Below, in pieces: positions 30,542 through 42,086 of a stretch of 64,000 bases of DNA (the first letter of the stretch is position 1; each line of letters begins with the position of its first letter). This DNA is from Selaginella moellendorffii (Eukaryota > Streptophyta > Lycopodiopsida > Selaginellales > Selaginellaceae): the NCBI RefSeq assembly GCF_000143415.4, contig NW_003314273.1, positions 2,761,805 through 2,825,804 on the forward strand, read 5' to 3'. Position numbers and translations under genes: made by a program. The notes below the pieces were generated by a model. The model was given only the letters and a program-made list of their open reading frames with translations. It was not told the DNA's origin and did no database searches.

Positions 30542-32856
30542 ATGGATTCATGGCTTCTGCTGCTGCTAGATCGTTGATCGCTTCGTGAGAAATTAGTTAT
30601 CTTCCTCTCAAGATCGATCAAACTAAAGCTTTTTCACTGCAGATTGGAGAGAACGAGATTCTTTTTGCGGCACTCGTATCTCAAGACGCCGGCACTGATG
30701 GGTATGATCGCATTGTCGATCCAAGCGGGGGTTCCTCTCTCGTTTGGAATTTTCAAGCAAAGCCTCGGTGGATGTGGCGAGCCTGGAGAGGAGAGAGAGA
30801 ATTGTTGGCAGGCAACACACAACATCTTCTTGGTGTTACAAGCTGGTGGCTTCAGAAAAGTGCCCTGGAGCAGCTGGGGACAAGCCGGACGAGCTTGAGA
30901 GCAGGCAAGAAAAAAAAAAGATCCCCAAATAAAGAGAGGAAGCGTTTATTTTTTACCTTGACGTTCAAGTTGTTTCACTGCTCTTTTTTCCACTCATTAA
31001 TTCATTCATTTATTCAAACGGTTTACATGGTCTCACTGAAGCATTAGACCAAAGCTCTTTGTAGAAAAGAGCAAACTTTAGGCGATCGAAAGAATGCTTG
31101 CCTGAATTTCTTTCGATGAGATGATCGTCCAGAGCGGTTTGCAAGATGGATACCTAGAATATCCTTTAATTTAACAAATTTTGGGCGGGGAGAAAGCGCT
31201 CACGATCCCAATATATTTATCATCATTTAGATTAATCTTAAATTATATACATTACAACATTTTCTCTCTCTAAATTTAGTGCCTTTGTTTATTAGAACGG
31301 ACTGACAGCCTTTTACGGGGCTGGAATCTTTGCTGGTAGGATTTTCTTCTTTTGTTTTTTTGAATTTTTGCGAATTGCTGCTTGGATTTACACCATTGCC
31401 TAAAACCCAATTATCTCACTGCCACGTCAGCTGGAGCAGCCCGGCTCTTCAACACATGGTCTTGGAGCTTTCCGCATCCTATACTTGGTCCATATATCCA
31501 AAGAGGGATGATTGTTCTAATTGTCACTGAGCAAATAACAACATAACGCAAAGAGATTAACAGGCTTGAAAACTTAGTGTTTAACAGGGGCTCTTTCTTG
31601 ATACAAGCCAACTTCTTCTTTCACAACAAATACCACAACATCCTGCCTCATAATAGATATTTCGCGGCCCAACACCATCCAGGTGTAATCCCTGCTGTAA
31701 GTCCCTCTTTCTCCGCTCTTGGTTTGATATTCTTGCACAAACAAAGTCTGCAGCTTGTCCAGACTCTCAACCAACAATTGACTCAGACTTCAACAGATAT
31801 TTTGTATCTGGATGAAACCTGTCGTTAGCAGGGACAAAAATCGTCACGAACATCAGAATTTAAGAGAATAAAGACAGGAAAATATGAACAACAGCAAAAG
31901 TTCCACGCTGCCAATTCTTCGCTAGTCAAATCGCAGCAAAACTATCTTAATTCTGCTCAGAAAGAAAAAAAAAATGCTACAATGCACATCAAGCAAACTA
32001 AAATTCGCATCCAAATGTTCTCTTAGCAAAACGTGATCCGGCCTTTTTACAACATTCCCAGCGCTCCCTCTAACCTTTGGTTGTTTACATGCTGTCAGCA
32101 TGGCAGTTGACATCGTCGTTTCACACATTCGATGCTCTAACTTTTCCAGCTGTAATAAGAGCAAACCAGGGCAAGAAACAAGACCATATCCCCTTTCTGG
32201 CATTAGCTCGTTGTTTTATCCAAATACCTGTTACTGGCATAATCAGGAACGTCGTCTGCTTGTTGGAGGAATCCATACCGAGAGAAGGGCAGTGATCATG
32301 CTCGTCCCACTCGGGCATTCAATCAACCAGCTGCTTGGCGACATTCCACGAAAATCAATTCCTTAATCTAGAGCCCCAAAGGACTTGCCACTATGGGCAT
32401 CCACACCTCATATACATTGCACCACCAAATTGGACGCCAAACAATCTCCTGCCGCCGAGGAGGTGCTTGATCTCATTGTGGCTGGATGTTGGTAAATTTG
32501 ATACGGTTCTTTATTCCATCCAGCAAAACCTCGCTTGCGAACGCATGACCACCTAAAATTACATTATTCTAAAGCAGAGATGATATTTCGTGTGGGGGTG
32601 CGTTGAATATATCTAGCTTTGTTTTTGGTCCACTCGTGCCCGTCTAGGAAGCATGAGACCCTACCTTTACAGCCTCCGCCGACACGCAATTATTGGTCTC
32701 ACGCGCATTGTTTCCAACCTCTGATTGTCCCACATCCCAAGTAGTTAGTAACATTCTCCACCTCAGCCCTACAATATGATCTTATCTATGCGAGGCGTGT
32801 GGTTCAGAGCATCCAATCCATAGCTCTGAAATTCGATTGGAGAGACCAATGTATGT
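30542..32856. repeat. Cassette spacer, copy 2, with PPR-C remnant
   Basis: From about 30780 this matches the NPF 3' spacer at 16290-17690. A coding-like minus-strand strip at 30634-30770 (TPAWIDNAIIPISAGV) is unrecognised. Decayed PPR-C lies at 31990-32560, and the CCD upstream block with TATTGGTCTCACGCGC lies at 32685-32800. No intact gene. Confidence 0.5.
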
Positions 32857-33545
32857 ATGCCAATGGCACTGTTCTTAGTCGTTGATTGTGTCTCAATGCA
32901 TGCCACAGCTGGCATTGATATTGGTTATAGCCTTACCAACTTCTCCTTCCCTGCTCCACCCAGGAGAAGATCATCGAGGATCACAGCCACGGCTACCAAT
33001 TCCTCTCGCAAGTATTATCAATACCCTTGGATTCTCAATCCCCATCGAAGAGGCGCGGGGTAGCCCTGTGCGACACGGTGGAGAATTTCATCTCCATGTA
33101 CATTGATCTTCGCGAGTTTCCTCCCCAGATCCAGCTCGCGGACAATTTCGCCCCGGTTGGAGAGTTCCCGCCAACGCCGTGCCGCCGAGTCACTGGCGAG
33201 ATCCCTCGCTGCCTCCGCGGCGGTGCTTACATCCGCAATGGCTCCAATCCACTCCATCCCCCTCCCGCCGGCTACAACTACTTCGACGGCCACGGGATGC
33301 TCCACTCTGTCAAGTTCGGCGATGAAGAAGAGCAAGCTCCAGTCTACTGCGCGCGATTCACCCAGAACAATCGATTCGTCCAGGAGCAAGCAGCGGGCAA
33401 GCCTCTCTTCCCCTACACACTGGGCACCATGAGCAGCTATGCGGGGCTCGCACGATTCGGGCTATTCGTGATGCGCAGCTCTGGGCCTGATCAATATCTT
33501 GGGCGGGATGGGAACCTCCAACGCTGGGATGGCCTACTTCGGATG
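32857..33545 (+). pseudogene. CCD copy 5, 5' part only, fused to PPR-A
   Basis: Matches 19795-20455 of the intact CCD, from LTNFSFPAPPRRRSS through FPYTLGTMSSYAGLARFGLF to GMAYF. Small deletions and frame changes occur, for example near 33020, 33125 and 33478. At 33540 it stops in midgene and passes directly into the opposite-strand PPR-A copy 3. None of the iron ligands is encoded. Confidence 0.88.
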
Positions 33546-34895
33546 CAAAACCAGACAAGAGAGCATTGAAAGCAATAGCACCCTTTTCATTGGAGTTGTC
33601 AAAAATTCTCTTAGCAAAAGGCATATGTCCACATCGGGCATATGCCGACACGAGCACAATCAGTGGTACAATCAGTGGTATCTCGCTGTGACCCGGCATT
33701 TTTTCGAAAATCCACAGGGCGTCTTCTATCCTGTGGTTGTTTACATATCCTGTGAGCATGGCAGTCCACGTAACCTCGTTTCGCTCCTTCATTCCATCAA
33801 AGAGTTTCTTTACTTTTTCCAGATGCCCGTTGCAAGCATATGCTGTAATGAGAGCGGTTGCCGGGACTAAATGCTCGCCTTGATCAGGCAGACCTAAACA
33901 TATGGCTTCGGCGTCGTGAGTCCGTCCTCGTCGAGAATACAAGCGCAGGATTGCAGGGCAAGCAAACGCGTTGTGGTGTTGCATGGTGTAAAATATTTGC
34001 TCAGCCTCGGCGATGCTAATGTCGTCGTCATCTGCGTAAGCGGACAGGATTACCGCGCATGAAACCACATCTATACACTCAATCGACTCAAACAGATTCT
34101 TTGCCTCGTGAAAGCAGCCACTTTCCACCAAGACGACAAGCGAAACCGTGCAGGCAACCAAATCCTTGTGAGGCAGCGCGAGGAAGAAATACTTGGCATC
34201 TTCCAAAAGGCCGTGCTGGCCAAAGCACTGAATCATGAACGTAAAAGACAGAGGATCAATTCTGGCATGTTGGAGAAGATGTCCTTCGCCTCCTGCAAAT
34301 GCCCAGCATGGGTAAGTGCTGATAGCTGAGAGTTCCAAGAAACAAGATCTCTCTCAGGCATGGAGCTGAAGAGTGTCGTTACTTGAACCAAGCTGGTGGA
34401 TTTGGATAGAAGAGATTAAGCTCCTTTCTGGCATAAGCTCAAAGAGCTGTATTGCTTTATCCAAATGCCCGTTTGTAAGATCATTGCATTCCATGCTACA
34501 AGGCCTCTCTCTCTCATGGAATCGAAAACTTCTTTTGCCTGTAGGAGTAAGCCATGCCTAGAGAAGGCAGTGATCATGATCGACCATGAAGCAACATCCC
34601 ATTCGGGCATTCGATCAAACAACTGCTTTGCTTGGTCAAGATGGCTGTTTGATGCGAAGGCAGAGAGCATGGCATTCCACGAGAATTGATTCCGTGATGT
34701 AGAGCCGTGGAAGATTTGCCATGCTGCCTCTGGGCATCCACACCTCCCATACATTTGCACCACCAAATTGCATGCCAAGCAGTCTCCTGCCGCCAGGAGG
34801 TGCTCAATCTCATTTTGGAGCTTAGAAGCTGTGGATAGATTGCTATACTTCTTTATTGCATCCAACAAAACCTCTCGACAATCTAGTGCTAACAT
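33541..34895 (-). pseudogene. PPR-A copy 3, 3'-truncated and frameshifted
   Basis: Starts normally at ATG 34895 (MLALDCREVLLDAIKKYS) and follows the intact PPR-A. It then loses segments near 34416-34480 and 34260, with frame changes. The read ends at ALLSGF, after which the missing C-terminal 200 residues are replaced by antisense CCD copy 5. CVNH-A at 34923-35312 stands upstream with the usual 27-bp gap. Confidence 0.85.
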
Positions 34896-34922
34896 CGTTC
34901 TCTGTAAGAAAAAACCATATAA

Positions 34923-35312
34923 TCATGCACAAGCTTGGATGGTTCCTTGGTTGTTGTAGAAACAATCATCAATTCGGAGATTAGTATCATGATCCGCACC
35001 ACTATTGTTTTTGCACGTCGCATAGTAGACCAACTTTGGGATGTTTTCATTGTTATACAAGTAACCTGTGGGTGTGCATGTCTCTAAGAAATTTGCCCCA
35101 CCACACTTTAAATTCCCATTATCATTGTGGATGTGATTGTCCAAGACCAAATAAATGTCAGATTTTTCAGGGAGACACCATTCTAAATGAATACTGATTA
35201 GGCTGAATTCAACTATAGGACAAGTAAGTGAGAAATCCCCACACCCAAATGTTTTAGGAATCATCAAAGCAGCAAGCGAGGCAGCAATAGAAACTATCAA
35301 TCGCACACCCAT
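34923..35312 (-). CDS. CVNH-A: secreted cyanovirin-N-like lectin, intact
   Basis: A 129-residue protein from ATG 35312, with signal peptide MGVRLIVSIAASLAALMIPK. All eight cysteines and the LDNHIHNDNGNLKCGG and FLETC blocks are kept. It ends NNQGTIQACA. Changes from 27034-27420 include SLTCPIVEFSLISIHL and CLPEKS in the first half. The PPR-A gene beside it is broken, so this CVNH has stayed open without a working PPR partner in cis. Coding is supported by the mixture of silent and conservative changes. Confidence 0.75.
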   Translation of the reverse strand: MGVRLIVSIAASLAALMIPKTFGCGDFSLTCPIVEFSLISIHLEWCLPEKSDIYLVLDNHIHNDNGNLKCGGANFLETCTPTGYLYNNENIPKLVYYATCKNNSGADHDTNLRIDDCFYNNQGTIQACA

Positions 35313-35640
35313 TCTAAAAATTAGTTTTTTGAAGCACAAACGCTGAGATTTATTGGCAAGGGAAAATCCAATCAACCTTTATGGAGACGAAATTTTTTGC
35401 CGTGTAGTCCACGTAGGATTCGTATTGATGAACAAAAATCTTCAAGAACATTGGAGTTGTCAAACATTCTCTTCGCAAAAAGCATACGTCCATTTCGGGC
35501 AAGAGCACAATCTGGTGTCACGCTGTGATCGGCATTGTTTCGAACGCTTCCTCCAACTTCTGGTAGTTAACATACCCTGCACGTAACCTCGTCTTGCGCC
35601 TTCATTCTTTGGGACGCTAAATGCTCGCCTTGATCAGCCA
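35313..35640 (-). other. Decayed CVNH-A upstream region
   Basis: Upstream of CVNH-A. It repeats sequence seen at 22940-23160, 27490-27780 and, inverted, 55860-56040. Weak PPR-B 3' traces are included; nothing else is seen. Confidence 0.4.
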
Positions 35641-35994
35641 GACCTAAATATATGTCATGAGTCCGTTCTTGAGAATACAAGCGCAGCATTGCAGTGCAAG
35701 CAAACGCTGCATGCTGTAAAAATTCTGCTCAGCCTCGACTGTCGTTCTGCGAAAGCATAGCACAAGACAATGGACTCGTGAAGCAGCCACTTTCCGCCAA
35801 GATGACAAGCAAAGCAGTGGACGCAACCCAAATGCTTATGACGGTGACCAAAGCACTGAATGGGCGTGAAAGACAGAGGAGCAAACTCTGGCATGTTGGA
35901 AAAGATGTTCTTCGCCTCCTGCAAATGCCCAGCTTGGGCAGTTGCTGCTAGATAAGAGTTCCAAGAAACAAGATCTCTCTCAGGCATAACACAA
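35640..35994 (-). pseudogene. PPR-B copy 3, truncated at inversion point
   Basis: Minus-strand traces RDLVSWNSYLAATAQAGHLQ and FSNMPEFAPLSF are clear, and multiple short deletions are present. Its 5' half is missing: at about 35995 it joins spacer sequence beside the inversion centre. Confidence 0.7.
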
Positions 35995-36102
35995 CGTCCT
36001 GGCTGATAATAGATATTTCGCGGCCCAGCAGGTGTAATCCCTGCTGTAAGTCCTTCTTTCTCCGCACTTTTGAGATTCCTGCACAAACAAAGTCTGAAGC
36101 TC

Positions 36103-36353
36103 GTCCATACTCTCAACCAACAATCTACATGCTGTTGTTCATCATTTTCCTGTCTTTATTCTCTTAATTCTGATGTTCGTGACGATTTTTGTCCCTGCTA
36201 AAGGATAAAACTTTCTGAAGATCCTTCCATAGCAGTTTCACGTTCGCAGATAGAGCATTAGGTATATACCATGAAATGTCTTCCACGACAGGTTTCATCC
36301 AGATACAAAATATTTGTTGAAGTCTGTGTCAATTGTTGGTTGAGAGTATGGAC
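36103..36353. repeat. Inverted repeat at the centre of the large inversion
   Basis: GTCCATACTCTCAACCAACAAT at 36103-36124 is repeated as its exact reverse complement at 36332-36353. To the left, spacer runs in forward orientation (like 31640-31790). To the right it runs in reverse (like 17300 back to 16300). This is the join between the forward and inverted cassette arms. Confidence 0.8.
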
Positions 36354-37343
36354 AAGCTTCAGCCCCTGTTAAACACTAAGTTTTCAAGCCTGTTAATCTC
36401 TTTGCGTTACGTTGTTATTTGCTCAGTGACAATTAGAACAGACCTCTTTGGATATATGGACCGAGCATAGGAAAAGCTCCAAGACCATATGTTGAAGAGA
36501 CGGGCTGCTCCAGCTGACGTGGCAGTGAGATAATTGGGTTCTAGGCAATGGTTTAAATCCAAGCAGCGATTCGCAAAAATTCACAAAAACAAAAGAAGAA
36601 AATCCTACCAGCAATGGTTACCAAGATTCCAGGCTGTCAATAAACAAAGGCACTAAATTTAGAGAGAAAAAATGTTGTAATGTATATAATTTAAGATTAA
36701 TCTAAATGATGATAAATATATTAGGATACACAGGACATGCTCTAATTGTCGTGAGCCGGTGTGTTAAATTAAAGGACATTCTAGGTATCCATCTTGCAAA
36801 CCAAAAATAGCTCTGGACGATCATCTTATCGAAAGAAATTCAGGCAAGCATTCTTTCGATCGCCTAAAGTTTGCTCGTTTCTAGAGAGAGTTTTGGTCTA
36901 ATGCTTCAGTGAGACCATGTAAACCGTTTGAATAAATGAATGAATTAATGAGTGGAAAAAAGAGCAGATGAACGTCAAGGTAAAAAATAAACGCTTCCTC
37001 TCTTTACTTGGGTATCTTTTTTTTTCTTGCCTGCTCTCAAGCTCGTCCGGCTTGTCCCCGGCAGCTGCAGGGCACTCTTCTGAAGCCACCAGCTTGTAAC
37101 ACCAAGAAGACGTTGTGTGTTGCCTGCCAACAATTCTCTCTCTCCTAGCTTCTTGGCTGTCAGTTCAAACTTTGAGCTAAACTTATAACTGGATAGGGTA
37201 TCTTATTATGGTGGTGGTAGTGATATCACATCATCGCTATTGCGATAGCTCGTCCCCAGCCGCTTAACCCCTCTCTTGGTCTCTCCTGGTATGCTCTCGT
37301 CTCACAAACTGCTGCAGAACATGTTACTAGGATCGATTGATGA
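36125..37343. repeat. Cassette spacer, copy 3, inverted
   Basis: The reverse of the NPF 3' spacer (16180-17300), with deletions. No gene. The CACTAAATTTAGAG sequence near 36650 is the empty site of the LTR retrotransposon inserted in copy 4 at 47285. Confidence 0.6.
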
Positions 37344-38485
37344 TCAAATTGCAATATCTCCCACATGCTTGTAAGCATACCACCTCGCACACAAGACATA
37401 TATCCCAAGGTTGATAGAATTGTCAGCAGCCAGTAGAAGTACTCAATGTGAGCCCTGTTGAGATTGTCATTGATCCAGTTGCCGTCAACCTGGCCACCTT
37501 TTGTACTTGTAAACTTGACCACCATCTCCACGAGCAAGCTGCTGATGAAGCTCCCCATGGAGATGGTGCTGAGATAGAGCGCCACTCCAATGCTTCGCAT
37601 GGAATCGGGGGCTTGATCGTAGAAGAACTCGTTCTGGCCGACGGAGATGAAAACCTCCAAGAATGCGCTCATCGGGACCGTCGACTGGGGGCGATCCAAC
37701 AGACCGTGTTGCCTAGCCACTCGCAAGCGCTTCATCTCCACCAGCGCGGCGATGGCGATGGAGACCGTGGAGATGACCTGGCCGATCCCGATGCGCTGGA
37801 GTCCCTCGCTCGTTCCCCGTGATCCGGCGCGCGAATGGCACGAAGTAGCGGTCGTAGAGCGGCATGATGATGCAAATGGTGAGGGTGATGAAGAGCGTGA
37901 AGGAGGCGGCTGGGATCTGGAATCGCCCCAGATGCCGCTCCATGGTGTCGCCCTGGTTGAGGAATAAGGTGCCCACCTGGGCGAAGACGCTGCTAAAGAT
38001 GAGGTTCGTGAACCAGATGGGCATCACTCGCACTAGGAGTTTCACTTCCTCGACTTGCGTCACTGGGGCACAGGCTCCACGGCTTCACTTCCTTGCTCTG
38101 CAGATCCTTCTCGCTCACCACCGCCGCCTTGTTCAGGAATCTGCTCGCGATCAATCGTAGTAAGCTAAGATTGTTCTTCTGGACTTACGTGAATTCTTTA
38201 CTCCTGGGGAGGTTCCGGATGTGTGGGAACTGCGCCTCCTTGTCGCTCAGCTCGTACAGCTTCTCATCGTCGTCTGGAACGCTCACATTCCACTTCCTGG
38301 TGGCCGCCACCAGGACCTGAGCGACGCGGGTGAAGGGACTTCCAGCGGGCTTTTGGGTGCGATAGTTTGATCTCCCGGAGAAGAAGAGGAGGGTGGCGAG
38401 GGTGACGACAGCGGTAGCGCCGCCCCATCCCCACGTCCATCCGTAAGTCACCTGGATGTAGACGAGGGCAGTGACCGAGAACTTT
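37344..38485 (-). pseudogene. NPF transporter copy 2, 5'-truncated
   Basis: Minus-strand copy of NPF exon 4 and most of exon 3 (compare 13786-15825), keeping the intron near 38165. It lacks exons 1 and 2. It has a 39-nt deletion after PMSAF and a deletion in the MLQRIG region near 37800. A 7-nt deletion near the end shifts the frame of the last helix. At 38485 (sequence for FSVTAL) it is fused to the plus-strand CWC25 copy. Confidence 0.88.
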
Positions 38486-38511
38486 GATTGTTTTTGCAGG
38501 TAGAGAGCAAG

Positions 38512-39288
38512 ATGGAAGCTAAAGAGGAAACGAAGCGATTGAAAGCACAAGTAAAAGCCGAGGAGAAGCAGAAAAGGAAGGCACTGAAGAAGAAAATGAA
38601 AGAGAACGGTGAAGCTGCCAAGCCAGAAGCAAAGAGAGCTGATCGAAGCAGAAGAGCTGCCAAGGAGGATGACGATGGAAACAAAAGAGCTTCCGATGAG
38701 GATGAGAGGTATAGCAGGAGGAAAAGATCTGCCGAGGACAGCGACGAGGAAGACAGGCATAGAAACAAAATAGGTGCTTCTTCACGGGATGATCGAGAAG
38801 ATCGCAGCAAAAGAATTCCCGAGAGAGACGAGCAAGACAGGTACAGAAGCAACCAAGTTCGCGAGGACGATGATACGAGAAGTAGAAAGCGGGAGAGACA
38901 CGACAGCCCAGACGTGGATGATCGGCATCGCAGGCACGAAGACAGGCACAGGGACAGGGAGGAAAACCGCGAGTCCGGCAAGCCACCGCTGCCGAGGAAG
39001 AAAGTCCAGCTGAGCGAGGAGGAGAAGATGGCGCGGCTGAGAGGGATGCAGCAGGACGCAGAGCTCCACGAGGAGCAGCGATGGCAGCGGATCAAACGCG
39101 CCTCGGCGAGCGACGCTGTCCAGGAGGAGAAGGACTCGATCAAGTCGGGGAAGAACTTCCTGGACGAGACGAACAGGGGTGTCTATGGCACCGAGAATGG
39201 AGGCAGTGCATCGGTCGCGGATACTTTGCATCGGCGATCGCACTACCGCGAGAAGTTCACGGACAAGAACGCGTTTAGGCGATCATAG
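38512..39288 (+). CDS. CWC25: CWC25-like splicing factor, C-terminal part, open frame
   Basis: A 258-residue frame from ATG 38512 (MEAKEETKRLKAQVKAEEK) to the stop at 39288. It is upstream-open to 38488, where TTTTTGCAG before GTAGAGAGC looks like the acceptor of an internal exon. It has the full conserved end, including KMARLRGMQQDAELHEEQRW, missing from the other two copies because of a 19-nt deletion. The N-terminal domain of CWC25 is absent; an NPF fragment in opposite orientation takes its place, so normal expression is doubtful. The middle is Arg/Glu/Asp-rich and disordered. Confidence 0.6.
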   Translation: MEAKEETKRLKAQVKAEEKQKRKALKKKMKENGEAAKPEAKRADRSRRAAKEDDDGNKRASDEDERYSRRKRSAEDSDEEDRHRNKIGASSRDDREDRSKRIPERDEQDRYRSNQVREDDDTRSRKRERHDSPDVDDRHRRHEDRHRDREENRESGKPPLPRKKVQLSEEEKMARLRGMQQDAELHEEQRWQRIKRASASDAVQEEKDSIKSGKNFLDETNRGVYGTENGGSASVADTLHRRSHYREKFTDKNAFRRS

Positions 39289-39451
39289 AGATGATCGTAG
39301 AAGAAACTCTTTGGGTGTAAACTATCATCGACTGGGAAGAACTAAAGAACCATTTGATCAATCTAATGGAGTTCTTTTGGTATGAGAGGTCATGGAATTT
39401 ATTGACAATTGGAAGAATCATCGATGAATGGGAGCCTTTTCGTTTCTATCG

Positions 39452-39643
39452 CTAGTATCTAGTGCCAGGGATGGATCTTGCTGCTTGCCCCTTGGCTGTG
39501 CGCTCCTGGTGGAATTGCTCGTGATCTGGCGAATTCGCGGAGGAGGAAGGCGAGTCGTGATGGAAGTGATGGACTCGAGCCTCGTAGATCGCTGCAGTGG
39601 CCGTGGCAGCCGCCATAGTTGCCATAGATTTGAAGTAAGCCAT
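39452..39643 (-). pseudogene. Orphan small protein, deleted copy
   Basis: The N-terminal 45 residues match 29364-29663, then a 108-nt in-frame deletion removes most of the Ser/Gln/Gly-rich part. It ends RSIPGTRY. The frame is open, but two thirds of the C-terminal part is gone. Confidence 0.6.
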
Positions 39644-40104
39644 AGATCCTGTAATCTATAGCATAGAATTGACGCGAATTGGAGGAGAGGGTCTGGATGC
39701 TAGCGCTACTAGTTACCGGATTGATCGATCGATCGATCGAATGAGGGAGCGGAGGTGGGAGGGGATGAGATCGCAGAGCACAGGCTGTGCCACCAGACGA
39801 GGAATGGTACTTTTATTGCGTCAATCGAAAGCGAGAACACACGCCTGGCGGCGAATCTATGCAAGCCACGTGTCTTTGCGCGTACGTGGCGAGATTCCAG
39901 TCCCCTTGACGCGCCAGTTTTTTCTAGAAATTCCTTCTCCAAAAGCGTCTTGATTGGATTTTTCCCTATCAAACTTCTCGAGGATTTGATTGAGAGTGAT
40001 CAGCATCAATTGGATTGGATCATCCAGGAACCTCTTGTGAGTTTCTGCTCTATGCTGGTTTTATCCCTGGATTGAGATAGTTAATCCTTACCTCAAAACC
40101 AAAT

Positions 40105-41000
40105 TTTAAGAATGGTTGTACAAGTGATTGGTGTGTGGCTTGCTGCTTGGATCATTTCTGGGGGATTTTGCTTTGTAAGCGAATTCAATATAACCAATAG
40201 TCATGTAGAACAGTGTGTCCCTGGAAAGAGTGAAATTTCTTAGTTTTGAAGTGTGGCGGGACTAGATTCTTAGATGCTGGCAAAAAATTCTCTCCATAAT
40301 TTATATGGATCTATGCTTAGATCTTATGTAAATTCAGTACTAGCAAACATAATATGCGATTCCCACTGGCAAAGGTTTTGTACCGGTGTGATATCACGGT
40401 TTGAAGAATCTTTACTGATCGTGATCGCGTCAACTTTCTCAAATTGAGACATGCATGTTTGAATTTTACAAATGGAAATCCGGACACATAAACACTCTCT
40501 CGTATTCCTTGTGTCCTTGAATTGGAATCATGAACATGATAGCGTTCCTCATTAAATATAATTCCAGGCTGCGAATCCCCGGGAGACGGCTTAATCAGAA
40601 TTTCACGAGTAATGTCGGTGGAAAGCATGATTATCCATCTGAGCTGGAAACAAGCATGATCCACGTACTTATCGTGATGGAGCTGGTTTTGTGACTACCT
40701 ACCTGTAGTCGTCGCCACAATCACCAGCGATCGAGTGGAGGATCCCTGCAAATCGGAACCCCCCCCCCCCCTGCAAGTTGTGCTCGCCAATGCTCTCAGC
40801 GCCGATGATCACGCTGGCAACTCCTGGCTTGACCGCACGGAAACTGTACTTCGTGCCTATCGCTTTGCAAACTCCTGATCACGAGAGCTCGAACGCAATG
40901 GTGGTGTAGGTCAAGACACTAATCTCCGAATCGATGATTGTTTCTACAACTCTCAAGGCACTAGCCAAGATTGCATGGACAGATATGGTTTTGTCTCATA
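40105..41000 (+). pseudogene. CVNH-B copy 3, split by an insert
   Basis: The first half starts at about 40113 (MVVQVIGVWLAAWIISGG) and reads EFNITNSHVEQCVPGKSEIS before a stop. The second half, at 40895-41000, reads GGVGQDTNLRIDDCFYNSQG. About 415 bases of unrelated DNA lie at 40482-40896. The reading frame is broken. Confidence 0.65.
40482..40896. other. Unrelated insert inside CVNH-B copy 3
   Basis: Absent from the matching copies at 54930 and 28680. It carries a minus-strand open stretch with coding-like residues (KPSPGDSQPGIIFNEERYH near 40570-40620 and KYSFRAVKPGVASVIIGAES near 40790-40850) and a run of C at 40759-40771. I do not recognise the source. No terminal repeats were found. Confidence 0.45.
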
Positions 41001-41007
41001 GAGAGCA

Positions 41008-41880
41008 ATGTATGGTCAAGAGGTTTTATTGGATGGAATAAAAAAGTGTAGCAATCTATCTGCAGCTTGTAAGCTTCACAATGAGATCAAGCACCTCCTT
41101 GCGGCAGGAGATTGTTTGGCATCCAATTTTCTGGTGCAAATGTATGGGAGGTGTGGATGCCCTGAGGCGGCATGGCAAGTATCTAGATCGAGGAGTGGAA
41201 TGCCATGCCACATCAAACAGCCATCTTGACCAAGCAAAGCAGTTATTTGATCGAATGGGAGCTTGCTTCATGGTCGATCATGATCACTGCGTTCTCTCGG
41301 CATGGCTTACTCCTGTTTTTTATTCCTCCTATTATTTATTTTATTTTATTTAGAGAGAGAGAGAGAGAGAGGCCGGAATGCAATGATAGTCTGCCACAAA
41401 CGGGCATTTGGATAAAGAAATGCATCTTTGAGCTTATGCCGGAAAGGAGCTAATCTCTTAGACCACAATTCTATCAAAGACCACCAACATATGCCAATTA
41501 AGGACTCTGTTTATGTCGAGAGATCTTGTTTCTTGGAAATTGCTCCTCTGTCGTTCACGCCCAGTGCTTTGGCCACCCTCATAAGGATTTGGTTGCGTCC
41601 ACTGCTTTGCTTGTTATCTTGGCGGAAAGTGGCTGCTTCACGAGTCCATGGAGTGTTGTCTTGTGCTGTGCTTACGCATATCATGACGACAGTAGGCTGA
41701 GCAGAATTTTTACAGCATACAGCGTTTGCTTGCACTGCAATGCTGCGCTTGTATTCTCAAGAACGGACTCAGCCATATATTTAGGTCTGCCTGATCAAGG
41801 CGAGCATTTAGTCCGAAAGAATCTCTTTGATGCGAGACGAGACCGCCATACCATCGAAACAATGCCGATCACAGCGTGAT
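41008..41880 (+). pseudogene. PPR-B copy 4, decayed
   Basis: Starts MYGQEVLLDGIKKCSNLSAA at 41008 and is open for 73 codons, then shifts frame. Later repeats occur in several frames (HLDQAKQLF, LVASTALLVILAES). An AG repeat lies at 41353-41371. Confidence 0.7.
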
Positions 41881-42086
41881 ACCAGATTGTGCCCGAAATG
41901 GACGTATGCTTTTTGCGAAGAGAATCTTTGACAACTCCAATGTTTTTGAATATTTTTGTTCATCGATAAGAATATTTATCTACTTCATCACCGAATCCTA
42001 TGTGGACTACATGGCAAAGAATTTCGTCTCCATAAAGGTTGATTGGATTTTCCCTTTCTCAGCACTTCAAAAAACTAATTTTTAGA

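Noticed and set aside
31330-31611. Small hydrophobic frames in the spacer as genes
   Set aside because: Other spacer copies carry different stops and frame changes, so coding is not conserved.
33358-34338. 326-residue minus-strand frame as a novel fusion protein
   Set aside because: It is truncated PPR-A followed by antisense CCD; the neighbouring lesions show decay, not a designed fusion.
38448-39143. Long Ser/Leu/Phe-rich minus-strand frame
   Set aside because: It is the antisense of the Arg/Asp/Glu-rich CWC25 region; low complexity explains the open frame.
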